Assembly (NCBI GenBank): GCA_002317215.1
Contig: DCJD01000012.1
Span: 28,611-92,610 of the forward strand
DNA from: Caryophanales bacterium UBA1709
GTDB taxonomy: Bacteria; Bacillota_I; Bacilli_A; RFN20; UBA1709
Reading direction: 5' to 3'
Length of the DNA stretch: 64,000 nucleotides
The position numbers and the translations under genes were made by a program. Position 1 is the stretch's first letter, and every line of letters begins with the position of its first letter. Below the pieces are notes generated by a model, which worked only from the letters and a program-made list of their open reading frames with translations, made no database searches and was not told the origin of the DNA. This document shows positions 8,527 to 16,952 of the stretch, one piece after another.

Positions 8527-9171
8527 ATGATATTTACAATGATAGATAAAATGTTTGAAATTCAAGGATCTAACTTATTATTACTAGCAATTCTTTGTTC
8601 GCTAGTATCAGTAATGTTAATCATACTTATGATTCTTGGATTAGTTTCCGACAAAAAGATTAAAACTGAAAAGAAAGCTTTAACAGATGAAGCTGAGTAT
8701 TATCAAAAACGTTATGAAAAAAGCGTTGAAGTTAATACATTAGTTGATGGTATTGTTTCTGCACTTGAAAAAGGCAAACCATTACCTGAAATTGAAGGTT
8801 ACGTTTATAAACCTAAAAATGCTTCTAAAAAAGATACAAGACAATATGATCAATGTCTTGCAGAACTCCCAAAAGTTAAAAGACAAATCATTGAAGAATT
8901 TACTAAAGCTTGCAATGAACTTGAAGGAATTTCATCTAAAAAAGCTGGAAGAAAATTAACATATAAGTTAGGAAAATCCACAATTGCCGATATTACAATC
9001 AAGTTTGATACTGCTGTTATTAAAATCTATGTTCAAAATAAAGAATTATTAGATCGTGAAATGGTACTTAAACCATTATCATTCGATGTAACAAAATATC
9101 TAAATGTAGATAATTTAATCTTAGCTGTTAAACAAGCACATATTGTATTCGCTCTTGAAGCAAATAAATAA
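8527..9171 (+). CDS. Membrane-anchored coiled-coil protein of the pilus locus
   Basis: A 214-residue protein with one N-terminal membrane helix (about residues 12-37), a coiled-coil stretch (about 38-60), and a compact alpha/beta domain ending in ALEANK. I chose ATG 8527 because AGGAGAG at 8513-8519 lies at the right distance; an ATG at 8491 would start inside the prepilin gene. It matches no family I can name. Its place among pilins, and its plan of one helix plus coiled coil, would suit a PilN/PilO-like alignment protein, but this is inference only. A terminator follows at 9185. Confidence 0.65.
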   Translation: MIFTMIDKMFEIQGSNLLLLAILCSLVSVMLIILMILGLVSDKKIKTEKKALTDEAEYYQKRYEKSVEVNTLVDGIVSALEKGKPLPEIEGYVYKPKNASKKDTRQYDQCLAELPKVKRQIIEEFTKACNELEGISSKKAGRKLTYKLGKSTIADITIKFDTAVIKIYVQNKELLDREMVLKPLSFDVTKYLNVDNLILAVKQAHIVFALEANK

Positions 9172-9184
9172 TAAAATAAAAATT

Positions 9185-9213
9185 AGGCATTTATATTATA
9201 AATGCCTTTTTTA
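9185..9213 (+). terminator. Terminator after the coiled-coil gene
   Basis: AGGCATTTAT / ATAAATGCCTTTTTT, a 10-base stem with a T run. The next gene has its own -10 box directly behind it. Confidence 0.8.
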
Positions 9214-9224
9214 TTGAAATAGTG

Positions 9225-9230
9225 TATAAT
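9225..9230 (+). promoter_or_regulatory. -10 box (TATAAT), leaderless start of the minor pseudopilin
   Basis: A perfect TATAAT at 9225-9230 ends 6 bases before the ATG at 9237. The start codon should be at or next to the first transcribed base. There is no ribosome site and no good -35. Confidence 0.6.
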
Positions 9231-9236
9231 TTTATT

Positions 9237-9620
9237 ATGAAGAAAAAAACAAAAGGTTTTACACTAGTAGAAGTATTGGCTGCGATTAGCGTTGCGGCCA
9301 TCCTTTTTGGACTTATTAGTTATAGTATGCTTTTTATTAATACAACAAGTAGTGAAGCGATTAGTGAAAGCGGAAGTAGCTATGCTATAAGAAAAATAAA
9401 AGATTATATTATAAGTCAACGAATTGATGATGATAAGTTTAATTATAGTGAGAATACTTTGTTTTATGATTCATCTGTTATATTTGAAAACCTACCATTT
9501 GAAAGTATGAATATTGATATCGAAAATCATCTTGATGATAATTCAACATGGTGTACTATTGCATATTCAAGTAATAATAGTAGTGATTCAATTAATTTTG
9601 TTGTTTATATAGGAGGCTAA
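9237..9620 (+). CDS. Minor pseudopilin
   Basis: A 127-residue protein starting MKKKTKG^FTLVEVLAAISVA, a canonical prepilin cleavage site and N-terminal helix (Glu at +5). The mature part is short, as in ComGD/ComGE or GspH/I-type minor pseudopilins, which start pilus assembly rather than form the shaft. ATG 9237 is preferred over an in-frame GTG at 9222, which lies within the -10 box. The next gene follows after one base, with an AGGAGG inside this gene's end. Confidence 0.85.
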   Translation: MKKKTKGFTLVEVLAAISVAAILFGLISYSMLFINTTSSEAISESGSSYAIRKIKDYIISQRIDDDKFNYSENTLFYDSSVIFENLPFESMNIDIENHLDDNSTWCTIAYSSNNSSDSINFVVYIGG

Positions 9621-9621
9621 T

Positions 9622-10401
9622 ATGAAGGATTGTTTTACAGTATTAACATTTAATAATGTCGGTAATGCTTTTATTTCAGTTAAAACTTACAAGCGATTAA
9701 TTAGTGGTAAAGATGAGTTTATTAATGAAGATTATCTTGCATTAGATGATTTACAATTAAAAAACGGTTTACCAATTAACGCAAGTTACATTGCTGAATT
9801 TATTGAAGGGCTTGATATAAATGATTATGATTTATATCTATGTTTAAATTGCGATGAAATCTTTAAGATTACCACTTCTATGCCTCATATTTCATTATCA
9901 AAAGCTAAAAAGGTTGTTGGTCTTGATATTAAAACTAACTACCCAGACTTAGTTGAGAATTATGATAAGAAACAATATATTTATGCTACTTCTCAAGGAT
10001 ACTTATTTTATGATTATTTAATACCAAAAAGAATTATTGATTTCTTTAAAAAGATTTTTAAAGAAAAGAATATTAAGTATCAAAAATATGTTTTATATCC
10101 TGAATTCTTATTAAAGACTAGTGGTATTAAGGATAAAGAATATGTTTATGCTTTTAATGAGCATGGTCTTGGTACATTAATTTTAAATTATAACGGAGCA
10201 TATTCTTATTCTACTTTTGCTTATAATTTTAATGCTCTAAACCAAACATATTATCAAATGGTTAGCAAACATCAATACGAACTAGAAAAGAAAACTTTAG
10301 ATAAAGTATACTGCACTTTTGGTGTTATTGGATTTAGTGCAAAAGCAGAATATAAAGAGCCATTTAAAAAATATAAATTTGAATTAAAAGGATTGAAATA
10401 A
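9622..10401 (+). CDS. Possible PilM/GspL-like cytoplasmic pilus protein
   Basis: A 259-residue soluble protein with no signal or membrane span, encoded between two pseudopilin genes. Segments such as SLSKAKKVVGLDIKTNYPDL (about residues 93-112) and alternating beta strands recall the actin-like PilM/GspL cytoplasmic domains that sit at this point in many type IV pilus operons. I see no clear nucleotide-binding motifs, so the assignment rests mostly on position. It has an AGGAGG ribosome site, and its stop overlaps the next start (TAATG). Confidence 0.5.
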   Translation: MKDCFTVLTFNNVGNAFISVKTYKRLISGKDEFINEDYLALDDLQLKNGLPINASYIAEFIEGLDINDYDLYLCLNCDEIFKITTSMPHISLSKAKKVVGLDIKTNYPDLVENYDKKQYIYATSQGYLFYDYLIPKRIIDFFKKIFKEKNIKYQKYVLYPEFLLKTSGIKDKEYVYAFNEHGLGTLILNYNGAYSYSTFAYNFNALNQTYYQMVSKHQYELEKKTLDKVYCTFGVIGFSAKAEYKEPFKKYKFELKGLK

Positions 10402-10793
10402 TGAAAAAAGCGATGACACTTGTTGAAGTACTAGTTGCATTAACAATTTTCTTGTTAATCTTTACTTTAACATTGTCTATTTATGCTTCAATTAGTATTA
10501 TTTCCAAAAGGCAAAAACAATATACCTACTTTGAATCAATCTGTTTAGATATCGACAAATATTATGATTCATATGATAAACAATGGGATATATATTACTA
10601 TAATCATAATGCTGAATTTGGAACGGTTATTTATTATTCATCCTCATATCAAGTATCTCAAAATAGCGATGCTAGATATGAACTAGAATATAAATATGAT
10701 ATTGATGATCATTTAGTTGTTAGCATTAAAGATATTGTGAACGATAACTATGTTATTAAAGATTTAAATTATGGAGTATCAAAAGCGAGATGA
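10401..10793 (+). CDS. Minor pseudopilin with very short leader
   Basis: A 130-residue protein that begins MKKA^MTLVEVLVALTIFLLIF. It has a prepilin signal with Met instead of Phe at mature position 1 and Glu at +5. The soluble part is Tyr/Asp-rich. It ends at TGA (10791-10793), the only TGA stop I found in the window, and that TGA overlaps the ATG of the following small ORF (ATGA). It is translationally coupled at both ends. Confidence 0.82.
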   Translation: MKKAMTLVEVLVALTIFLLIFTLTLSIYASISIISKRQKQYTYFESICLDIDKYYDSYDKQWDIYYYNHNAEFGTVIYYSSSYQVSQNSDARYELEYKYDIDDHLVVSIKDIVNDNYVIKDLNYGVSKAR

Positions 10794-10963
10794 AAACTAA
10801 GAAAGCTAGTGCATTACTTGTTACATTCATTGTCTGTCTTGTTCTATTAATCTTAGTTGTTGGAACACTTTCATTAGTTGTTCGTTATAATCTTGATGTT
10901 AATAGAAGAAGTGATTTACTTGAAAATAAAGTATACAACGTTATAAAAGGAGAAATATGGTAA
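10790..10963 (+). CDS. 57-aa PilX-like minor pseudopilin/membrane peptide
   Basis: A short ORF that begins MKTKKASALLVTFIVCLVLL and ends in a Trp codon just before TAA. The basic start, A-L-L, long hydrophobic helix and following short charged segment resemble the N-terminus of PilX/GspK-type minor pilins, which lack the usual FTLVE. Nearly all of the later soluble domain is missing. It overlaps the upstream gene by 4 bases and the prepilin peptidase gene by 7 bases, and the overlap frames make sense only if it is translated. An AAAGGAG at its end serves the peptidase gene. Confidence 0.7.
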   Translation: MKTKKASALLVTFIVCLVLLILVVGTLSLVVRYNLDVNRRSDLLENKVYNVIKGEIW

Positions 10964-11730
10964 ACATTATTATTGGTTTATTTATATTTGTTATTGGAAC
11001 TTGCTTCGCAAGCTTCTTTGGCGTTGTTATAAGTAGAGTACCAAACAAAATGTCAATTGTTAAACCTGATAGTCATTGCTTCAATTGCGATCATGAACTT
11101 AAATGGTATGAGAATATTCCTTTGATTTCTTATATAGTATTAAAAGGAAAATGCAGTAATTGTAATACTAAGATTGGTATTTTCTCGTTTATCTATGAAT
11201 TAGTTGGTGGATTAGTTCCATTATTTATATTTATTAAGTTTGGAATTAATGTTGAATCAATATTAATAATGGTTATTAGTTTAATTCTTTTATTAATGGC
11301 CGGATACGACTATAAAACAAATACTATATTAGATATTATGTGGATGGTATTTGGAATATTAGTATTAATGTTATTTATGTATCGTTCTATATTCTTATTT
11401 ATTCCATTTAAAAACTACCTAATTAGTTTTGCTATTGGATCAATTATATTTATATTTATTAAGTTATTTGGTTTATTTATTTTAAAGATGGATATTTTAG
11501 GAACTGGCGATGTCATTGTTTTTGGACTATCTTGTTTATTATTTAATCCACTTGGTATTTTAATTAGTTTAATAATTAGTTGTGTTCCAGGATCAATTAT
11601 TGAATTAATTAAATTATCAAAATCTAAAGAAGAAAAAGAAATTGCCTTTCTTCCTTATTTAGCATTTGGAATATATATCGCAATTCTTTTTACTCCATTT
11701 ATTACTAATTTATTATTTGAGGTGATCTAA
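10957..11730 (+). CDS. pilD: Prepilin peptidase (PilD/ComC, A24 aspartic protease)
   Basis: A 257-residue polytopic membrane protease that removes the leader of prepilins and methylates the new N-terminus. It has the N-terminal PilD-N domain with two CxxC pairs (HCFNC and KCSNC, about residues 45-73), then the peptidase core. The catalytic Asp pair lies in GYDYKTNTILD (about 117) and in the GTGDV motif (about 183). It lies inside the pilus operon and would process the products at 5112, 5840, 9237 and 10401. Confidence 0.93.
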   Translation: MVNIIIGLFIFVIGTCFASFFGVVISRVPNKMSIVKPDSHCFNCDHELKWYENIPLISYIVLKGKCSNCNTKIGIFSFIYELVGGLVPLFIFIKFGINVESILIMVISLILLLMAGYDYKTNTILDIMWMVFGILVLMLFMYRSIFLFIPFKNYLISFAIGSIIFIFIKLFGLFILKMDILGTGDVIVFGLSCLLFNPLGILISLIISCVPGSIIELIKLSKSKEEKEIAFLPYLAFGIYIAILFTPFITNLLFEVI

Positions 11731-11731
11731 T

Positions 11732-12937
11732 ATGCCATTTTATAGATGCAAAGTATATAACCAACTTGGAAAACAAATCGTTACTTATAAAGAAGCAACT
11801 GATGAAACAAGTTTAAAAGCTAATTTAAAAACCGATTGTTTGATTTTGATTAATGCTAGTGTTGTCAAAGAAAAAGAACCAAATGTATTTTTTAGTGTTT
11901 CTAGTAAAATTAAAAGAAGCGAAGTTATTATGTTTTTAAGACAATTCTCCGTTTTAATTAGTAGTAGCGTTTCTATAGCTGATGCATTAAGTAGTTTAAA
12001 ATCTCAAAGATATTCTAAACCATTCATGAAAGTATTAATGGAGATATATCGTGATGTAATGAGTGGAAAACTATTATCAGAAGCTTTTGGAGTTCATCCT
12101 AAAGTATTCCCAAGATTTTTCGTTGAAATGGTTGCAATTGGTGAAGTATCAGGATCTCTTGATAATGTATTAAAGCAAATGGCAGATTATTATGAGAAAG
12201 ATAATAAAATCAAAGGGAAAGCTAAAGCTGCTTTAACTTATCCTTCTATATTATTTGTCATGATTAATATTGTTATTATATTTATGAGTTTTGTTATCTT
12301 GCCTCAATTTGAAAATATGTTTATTGAATTTGGAGGGACTGTTCCAAAATTTACTACAACAATATTAGATATTGCTTACTATATTCGTACAAATCTATTC
12401 TATATTATTGTTGGCTTACTTACTTTCTTCTCTTTATTATATTTATATTTTCAAACTAAATCAGGCAAATATTCCAAAGATAAGATTGCCTTACATTTAC
12501 CTTTTGTAGGGAGAATTAATAGAGCAATTATTACATCAAGATTTACTAAAGCATTCGTCATATTATTAAACAGTGGTATGAATATAAGCGATTGTATGGA
12601 AAACTTAAAAAGAGTATTAACTAACCAAGTTTTCTCTAAGAAATTTGATTATGCTATTACGGAAGTTAAAAGAGGTAAATCGATTGCAAGATCAATTGAG
12701 AATACAGATATGTTCCCAAGCATCTTAATTGAAATGATTAAAGTTGGAGAAAAAAGTGGCAACTTAGAAGAAGTATTAAATTCAACTTCAGGTTTCTATG
12801 ATGATGAAGTTGAAAGAAGTATATCCAAAGCAACGGCGGCACTTGAACCTATTATGATATTATTCCTAGGTGCGGTAGTAGTTGTTGTACTATTAAGCGT
12901 TTATATACCAATGCTTGACTTAATGAATCAAATTTAG
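11732..12937 (+). CDS. pilC: Pilus inner-membrane platform protein (PilC/ComGB/GspF)
   Basis: A 401-residue protein with two tandem GspF domains. The first (about 60-190) carries LRQFSVLISSSVSIADALSS, and the second (about 270-395) carries FTKAFVILLNSGMNISDCME. Each is followed by one or two membrane helices. About 55 N-terminal residues form the usual soluble extension. It is the membrane platform on which the ATPase encoded next drives pilin assembly. The spacing to pilB is 12 bases. Confidence 0.93.
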   Translation: MPFYRCKVYNQLGKQIVTYKEATDETSLKANLKTDCLILINASVVKEKEPNVFFSVSSKIKRSEVIMFLRQFSVLISSSVSIADALSSLKSQRYSKPFMKVLMEIYRDVMSGKLLSEAFGVHPKVFPRFFVEMVAIGEVSGSLDNVLKQMADYYEKDNKIKGKAKAALTYPSILFVMINIVIIFMSFVILPQFENMFIEFGGTVPKFTTTILDIAYYIRTNLFYIIVGLLTFFSLLYLYFQTKSGKYSKDKIALHLPFVGRINRAIITSRFTKAFVILLNSGMNISDCMENLKRVLTNQVFSKKFDYAITEVKRGKSIARSIENTDMFPSILIEMIKVGEKSGNLEEVLNSTSGFYDDEVERSISKATAALEPIMILFLGAVVVVVLLSVYIPMLDLMNQI

Positions 12938-12949
12938 GAGGGTTTAAAT

Positions 12950-14626
12950 ATGATAATCAATGAAAGATTTGCAAAATACCTAGAGACAAATAGCTCAATT
13001 AGTCCAGAAATGATCAATAAATATCTTGATATTTCAGATAAAAATGAGACGCCAATTTATTTTGAAATTATTAAAGAACCTAAAGTTTCTGAAGAAGAAG
13101 TATATCGTTTACTTGCTACATTCTTTAAAACCGAATATCGTTATGTTCAATTATCAGAATTAAATTTCCCATTAATTGATAAATTTCCTCGTGCAAAATT
13201 AATCGAATTTAAAACTGTTCCAATTGAAGAAAATGAAGATAGTGTTTCTTTTATTCTTTCAAACCCATTAAGATTTGAAGATTTACAAGAATTTAAAGCA
13301 ATTACTCCAAAACAAATTAGATGCTATGTTTCAACAACTTCTAATATTAATGATTTAGTTTCTTATATTGATAACAAAGCACAACAAAGAAGTGTTATGG
13401 AAGGTTTGGATAGCGATTCTAATTTTAAAGATAGCGAGAATAATGGTAATAAAACTGTTGAGATTGATGCTCCTGTTATTAAACTTTGTGACTCTATTTT
13501 AAAAGATGCAATCAGTAGAAAAGCTAGTGATATTCATATTGAGCCTTTCCAAGAAGACTTATTATTAAGATTTAGAATAGATGGTAAATTAAGCGTTGTT
13601 GATCATCTAAACTTGAACATGTATCAAGCAATTTTAGCTCGTTATAAAATTATGGCCGAGATGAATATTGCTGAACGTCGTGTTCCCCAAGATGGTAAAA
13701 TTAATATGAGTATAAGCGGGGTTGAATTTGACTTCCGTGTCTCAACAATACCTACAATCAATGGTGAGAAAATAGTTATAAGAATATTCAATAACTCCTT
13801 ATCTACAGCCAATATTAATAGTTTAGGATATAATGAAAATGAACAAAAATTAGTTCTAAACATGATTTCAAGACCACATGGAATAATATTACTTACTGGT
13901 CCAACTGGATCTGGTAAATCAACATCATTATATACATTTTTAAGACACCTAAATAAAGAAGATACTAATATTATTACGGTTGAAGATCCAGTTGAAAATG
14001 TTATTGATGGTATAAATCAAGTTCAAGTTAATCCAAAAGCAAATATGACTTTTGCTAATGCATTAAGATCTATATTAAGACAAGACCCTAATATTATAAT
14101 GATTGGTGAAATTCGTGATGAAGAAACAGCTGCCATTGCAACTCGTGCTGCTATTACTGGTCACTTAGTTTTATCTACATTACATACCAATAGTGCAACT
14201 GGAGTTGTATCAAGACTTGTTAATATGGGAGTTGCCCCTTATTTAGTTGCTGATAGTTTACTTGGAGCAATCTCTCAAAGACTTGTTAGAAGATTATGCC
14301 CAAAATGTAAAAAGGAACACTTAACTACTAAAGCTGAAATGGAAATATTAGGTTTAGATAAACCTACTAAAATTTGTTCTCCAGTAGGCTGTCCTGCATG
14401 TAACAATACAGGATATAGTGGTAGAACTGGTGTATTTGAGATTATGGTTTGCGATGATAGTGTTCGTAGTGCAATTATGAACGATCATTTCTCAACTGAA
14501 TTATTAAATAATGTTGTAGAAGGTAAAATGGTTTCTTTAATTGATAATTGTAAAGAAAAGATTTTACAAGGAATTACAAGCATTGAAGAATACAATGAAT
14601 TATCTGAGGTTGTTAAAACAAAATAA
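12950..14626 (+). CDS. pilB: Pilus assembly ATPase (PilB/ComGA/GspE)
   Basis: A 558-residue secretion ATPase. It has an N-terminal GspE-N domain (about 1-130), Walker A GPTGSGKST (about residue 317), Asp box VEDPVEN, Walker B IIMIGEIRDEE, His box HLVLSTLHT, and a C-terminal Zn site CPKCKKEH...CPACNNTG (about 449-485). It is the only pilus ATPase in the window. No PilT-type retraction ATPase is seen, which fits a competence pseudopilus or secretion-type system as well as a non-twitching pilus. The next gene's ATG overlaps its stop. Confidence 0.95.
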   Translation: MIINERFAKYLETNSSISPEMINKYLDISDKNETPIYFEIIKEPKVSEEEVYRLLATFFKTEYRYVQLSELNFPLIDKFPRAKLIEFKTVPIEENEDSVSFILSNPLRFEDLQEFKAITPKQIRCYVSTTSNINDLVSYIDNKAQQRSVMEGLDSDSNFKDSENNGNKTVEIDAPVIKLCDSILKDAISRKASDIHIEPFQEDLLLRFRIDGKLSVVDHLNLNMYQAILARYKIMAEMNIAERRVPQDGKINMSISGVEFDFRVSTIPTINGEKIVIRIFNNSLSTANINSLGYNENEQKLVLNMISRPHGIILLTGPTGSGKSTSLYTFLRHLNKEDTNIITVEDPVENVIDGINQVQVNPKANMTFANALRSILRQDPNIIMIGEIRDEETAAIATRAAITGHLVLSTLHTNSATGVVSRLVNMGVAPYLVADSLLGAISQRLVRRLCPKCKKEHLTTKAEMEILGLDKPTKICSPVGCPACNNTGYSGRTGVFEIMVCDDSVRSAIMNDHFSTELLNNVVEGKMVSLIDNCKEKILQGITSIEEYNELSEVVKTK

Positions 14627-15549
14627 TGCAAGATATTACTAGATTAAGTAAAGAAGAATTAAACAAAAAACTTATTGAGATAGAGAATTTATCTGACGAA
14701 GAAAGTTTATTATTGAAAGCTAAAATATATTATTCTTTGAATAATATAGATAAAGCTTTATTAACAATAATTGATTGTTTAAATAAATCTAATAAGTATT
14801 ATTATGAAGCAATTCTTATTAAGATAGATTGTTTAGAAGCTAAAAAGAAATATATCGAAGCTTTAAAGGTTTTAGATGAAGAATTATCAATGCCTTATAT
14901 ACCAAATGATTATGAACTTAAATTTAAAGAAAAATATAAATATTTATTAAGCTTTTTTAATCAATCTTCATCTGAAAATACCCTAGATAATATGGATGAT
15001 AAAAGTCTAGGGGAATTATTAGTTAAAACTGATAACTTAGAGATTTTAGAAGGTATTATTGAACAATTATTTAAAAGAAATGTTCGAAACATTCTTCCAT
15101 ATATTAAAGAATTTTTATTGGATGAAAATAAAAATAATATGATGAAATCATTTATAATAGTTGTTTTAAATGAACAGAAAATTGATGAGCAGATTCCAGT
15201 TGTTAAAAATGATATGAATCTAACCATTGTTCCATCTGATTTAACATCATATCAAAATTTAGATGCCTATCCTAAAATATTAAATATTATTGATGAATTA
15301 AACACAAATCATAATGTTACTATTGATAATATTGCAAAGATAGGATTAGAAAGTGCTATTCTATATAATTATCCTTTAGAAATTGATTTTGATGAATATA
15401 TTTATTACGGAATTGGATTATATATTAAAGCCAATAAATCATTAAATATAGAAATAGATTCTAATGCACTAATAAACAAATATCATCTTAGTAGTAAAAC
15501 CCTCACATACTACTTACATTTAATTGAAAATATAACCAATCTATGTTAA
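14626..15549 (+). CDS. TPR-like hypothetical protein (307 aa)
   Basis: A soluble, strongly helical protein. The first 100 residues look like two or three TPR units ('LLLKAKIYYSLNNIDKALL', 'LEAKKKYIEALKVLDEEL'). The C-terminal 80 residues form a separate conserved-looking block ending KTLTYYLHLIENITNLC. This layout recalls a protein family of unknown function found in Mollicutes (I think DUF3196), but I cannot confirm it. It is translationally coupled to pilB (TAATG), though it may not belong functionally to the pilus. Confidence 0.65.
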   Translation: MQDITRLSKEELNKKLIEIENLSDEESLLLKAKIYYSLNNIDKALLTIIDCLNKSNKYYYEAILIKIDCLEAKKKYIEALKVLDEELSMPYIPNDYELKFKEKYKYLLSFFNQSSSENTLDNMDDKSLGELLVKTDNLEILEGIIEQLFKRNVRNILPYIKEFLLDENKNNMMKSFIIVVLNEQKIDEQIPVVKNDMNLTIVPSDLTSYQNLDAYPKILNIIDELNTNHNVTIDNIAKIGLESAILYNYPLEIDFDEYIYYGIGLYIKANKSLNIEIDSNALINKYHLSSKTLTYYLHLIENITNLC

Positions 15550-15565
15550 TATAACATAGTTTTAG
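15541..15565 (+). terminator. Possible terminator before tig
   Basis: CTATGTTA / TAACATAG with a three-base loop followed by TTTTA. It overlaps the preceding stop codon. The stem is AT-rich and the T run short, so it is weaker than the others in this window. Confidence 0.4.
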
Positions 15566-15587
15566 AAAATTAAGGAGATTTATAAAT

Positions 15588-16898
15588 ATGAAAATTACAT
15601 TAAAAAACGAAAAATCAGTCGTAACAGCTAATGTTGTTTGTGAAGAAAAAGAATGGGCTGATGCACAAGAAAAAGCATATGAAAAGCTTGCTAAAAATGT
15701 TGAAGTAAAAGGTTTTAGAAAAGGCCAAGCTCCACTTGAAATGGCTAAGAAACATATTCCAGGACAAAGTATGTTTGATGAAGCTTGTGATGCTTGTTTA
15801 CAAAATGCTTATATTAAAGTTGTTGAAGAAAATAAACTAGACGTTTTATTAAGACCTGAAGTTAAAATTAACAAAATGAGTGATAAAGAATTTGAATTTG
15901 ATTTAGTTATCACTGTTAGACCAGAAGTTAAGTTAGGTGAATATAAAGGACTAAGTGTTGAAAAAGAAGAAGTTAAAGTAAGCGATGAAGAAATTAATGC
16001 TGAAATTGAAAATATTAGAAAACAAAATAGCGTAATCAGCGTCAAAGAAGATGGAATTATCGCTAAAGGTGATGTTGTTAAATTTGATTTCGAAGGTTTC
16101 GTAGATGGCAAAGCATTTGAAGGCGGTAAAGCAACTGATTTTGAATTAGAAATCGGCTCAAATCAATTTGTTCCTGGCTTTGAAGATCAAATGGTTGGCT
16201 TAAAGAAAGGCGAGAAAAAAGATATCGTAATCACTTTCCCAGAAAATTACACCAAAGAATTAGCTAATAAAGAAGCTACATTTAAATTAAATATTAAAGA
16301 AGTATCTATTAAAACAATCCCAGATGTTAATGATGATTTAGCATTAGATGCTAATATTGAAGGTGTTGAAACTCTTGAACAATTAAAAGAGCACATCAAA
16401 CACGATATTAAACATCATAAAGGCCACGAAGAAGAAAACAAAGCTTTTGATAAATTAGTTGATATGATTGTTGAAAAAGCCACAATTGATTTACCAGATA
16501 GTTTAGTTGCTGCTGATTTAGTTCATGCTTTTGATGATTATAAAGCTCGTGTTGAGCAAAACGGTATTCCATTTGATAAATATATGGAATTAACAAATAC
16601 TACTGAAGATAAGATTAAAGAACACTTAAAACCTGAAGTAGTTAGAAATTTAAAAGTTGTATTAACAATTGGTGAAATTGCTAAACAAGAAAAAATTTCT
16701 GTTGAAGATAAAGATATTGAAGCAGAATATGAAGCAATTGCAAAACAATACAATATGGAAGTTTCTAAAGTTAAAGAAGCTTTAAAAGCTCAACAAGAAC
16801 AATTAAGCAATGAAATCTTCTCAAGAAAAGTAACAGAATTTATTAGAAATAATAATACTATTATTGGCGAGAAGTGTGAGTGCGAAGATTGCAAGTAA
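15588..16898 (+). CDS. tig: Trigger factor (ribosome-bound chaperone)
   Basis: A 436-residue chaperone and peptidyl-prolyl isomerase that binds nascent chains at the ribosome exit. The N-terminal domain holds the L23-binding signature GFRKGQAP (about residue 42). The FKBP-type domain spans about 150-245 (GDVVKFDFEGFVDGKAFEGG), followed by the helical C-terminal domain. The protein ends GEKCECEDCK, a three-Cys acidic tail that E. coli and B. subtilis trigger factors do not have. AAGGAGA precedes ATG 15588. A strong terminator at 16909 makes this a single-gene unit. Confidence 0.95.
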   Translation: MKITLKNEKSVVTANVVCEEKEWADAQEKAYEKLAKNVEVKGFRKGQAPLEMAKKHIPGQSMFDEACDACLQNAYIKVVEENKLDVLLRPEVKINKMSDKEFEFDLVITVRPEVKLGEYKGLSVEKEEVKVSDEEINAEIENIRKQNSVISVKEDGIIAKGDVVKFDFEGFVDGKAFEGGKATDFELEIGSNQFVPGFEDQMVGLKKGEKKDIVITFPENYTKELANKEATFKLNIKEVSIKTIPDVNDDLALDANIEGVETLEQLKEHIKHDIKHHKGHEEENKAFDKLVDMIVEKATIDLPDSLVAADLVHAFDDYKARVEQNGIPFDKYMELTNTTEDKIKEHLKPEVVRNLKVVLTIGEIAKQEKISVEDKDIEAEYEAIAKQYNMEVSKVKEALKAQQEQLSNEIFSRKVTEFIRNNNTIIGEKCECEDCK

Positions 16899-16908
16899 TA
16901 GATGAATT

Positions 16909-16930
16909 AAAAGACGCATTGCGTCTTTTT
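16909..16930 (+). terminator. Terminator after tig
   Basis: AAAAGACGC-ATT-GCGTCTTTTT, a compact perfect stem with a T run. Confidence 0.85.
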
Positions 16931-16952
16931 GCTAAATTAAGGAGGTAATTAT

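Noticed and set aside
10791..10793. TGA read as Trp at the end of the pseudopilin gene (code reassignment)
   Set aside because: Read-through would add about 20 residues unlike a pilin, while the overlapping ATG opens a well-formed hydrophobic ORF. TGG encodes Trp everywhere else.
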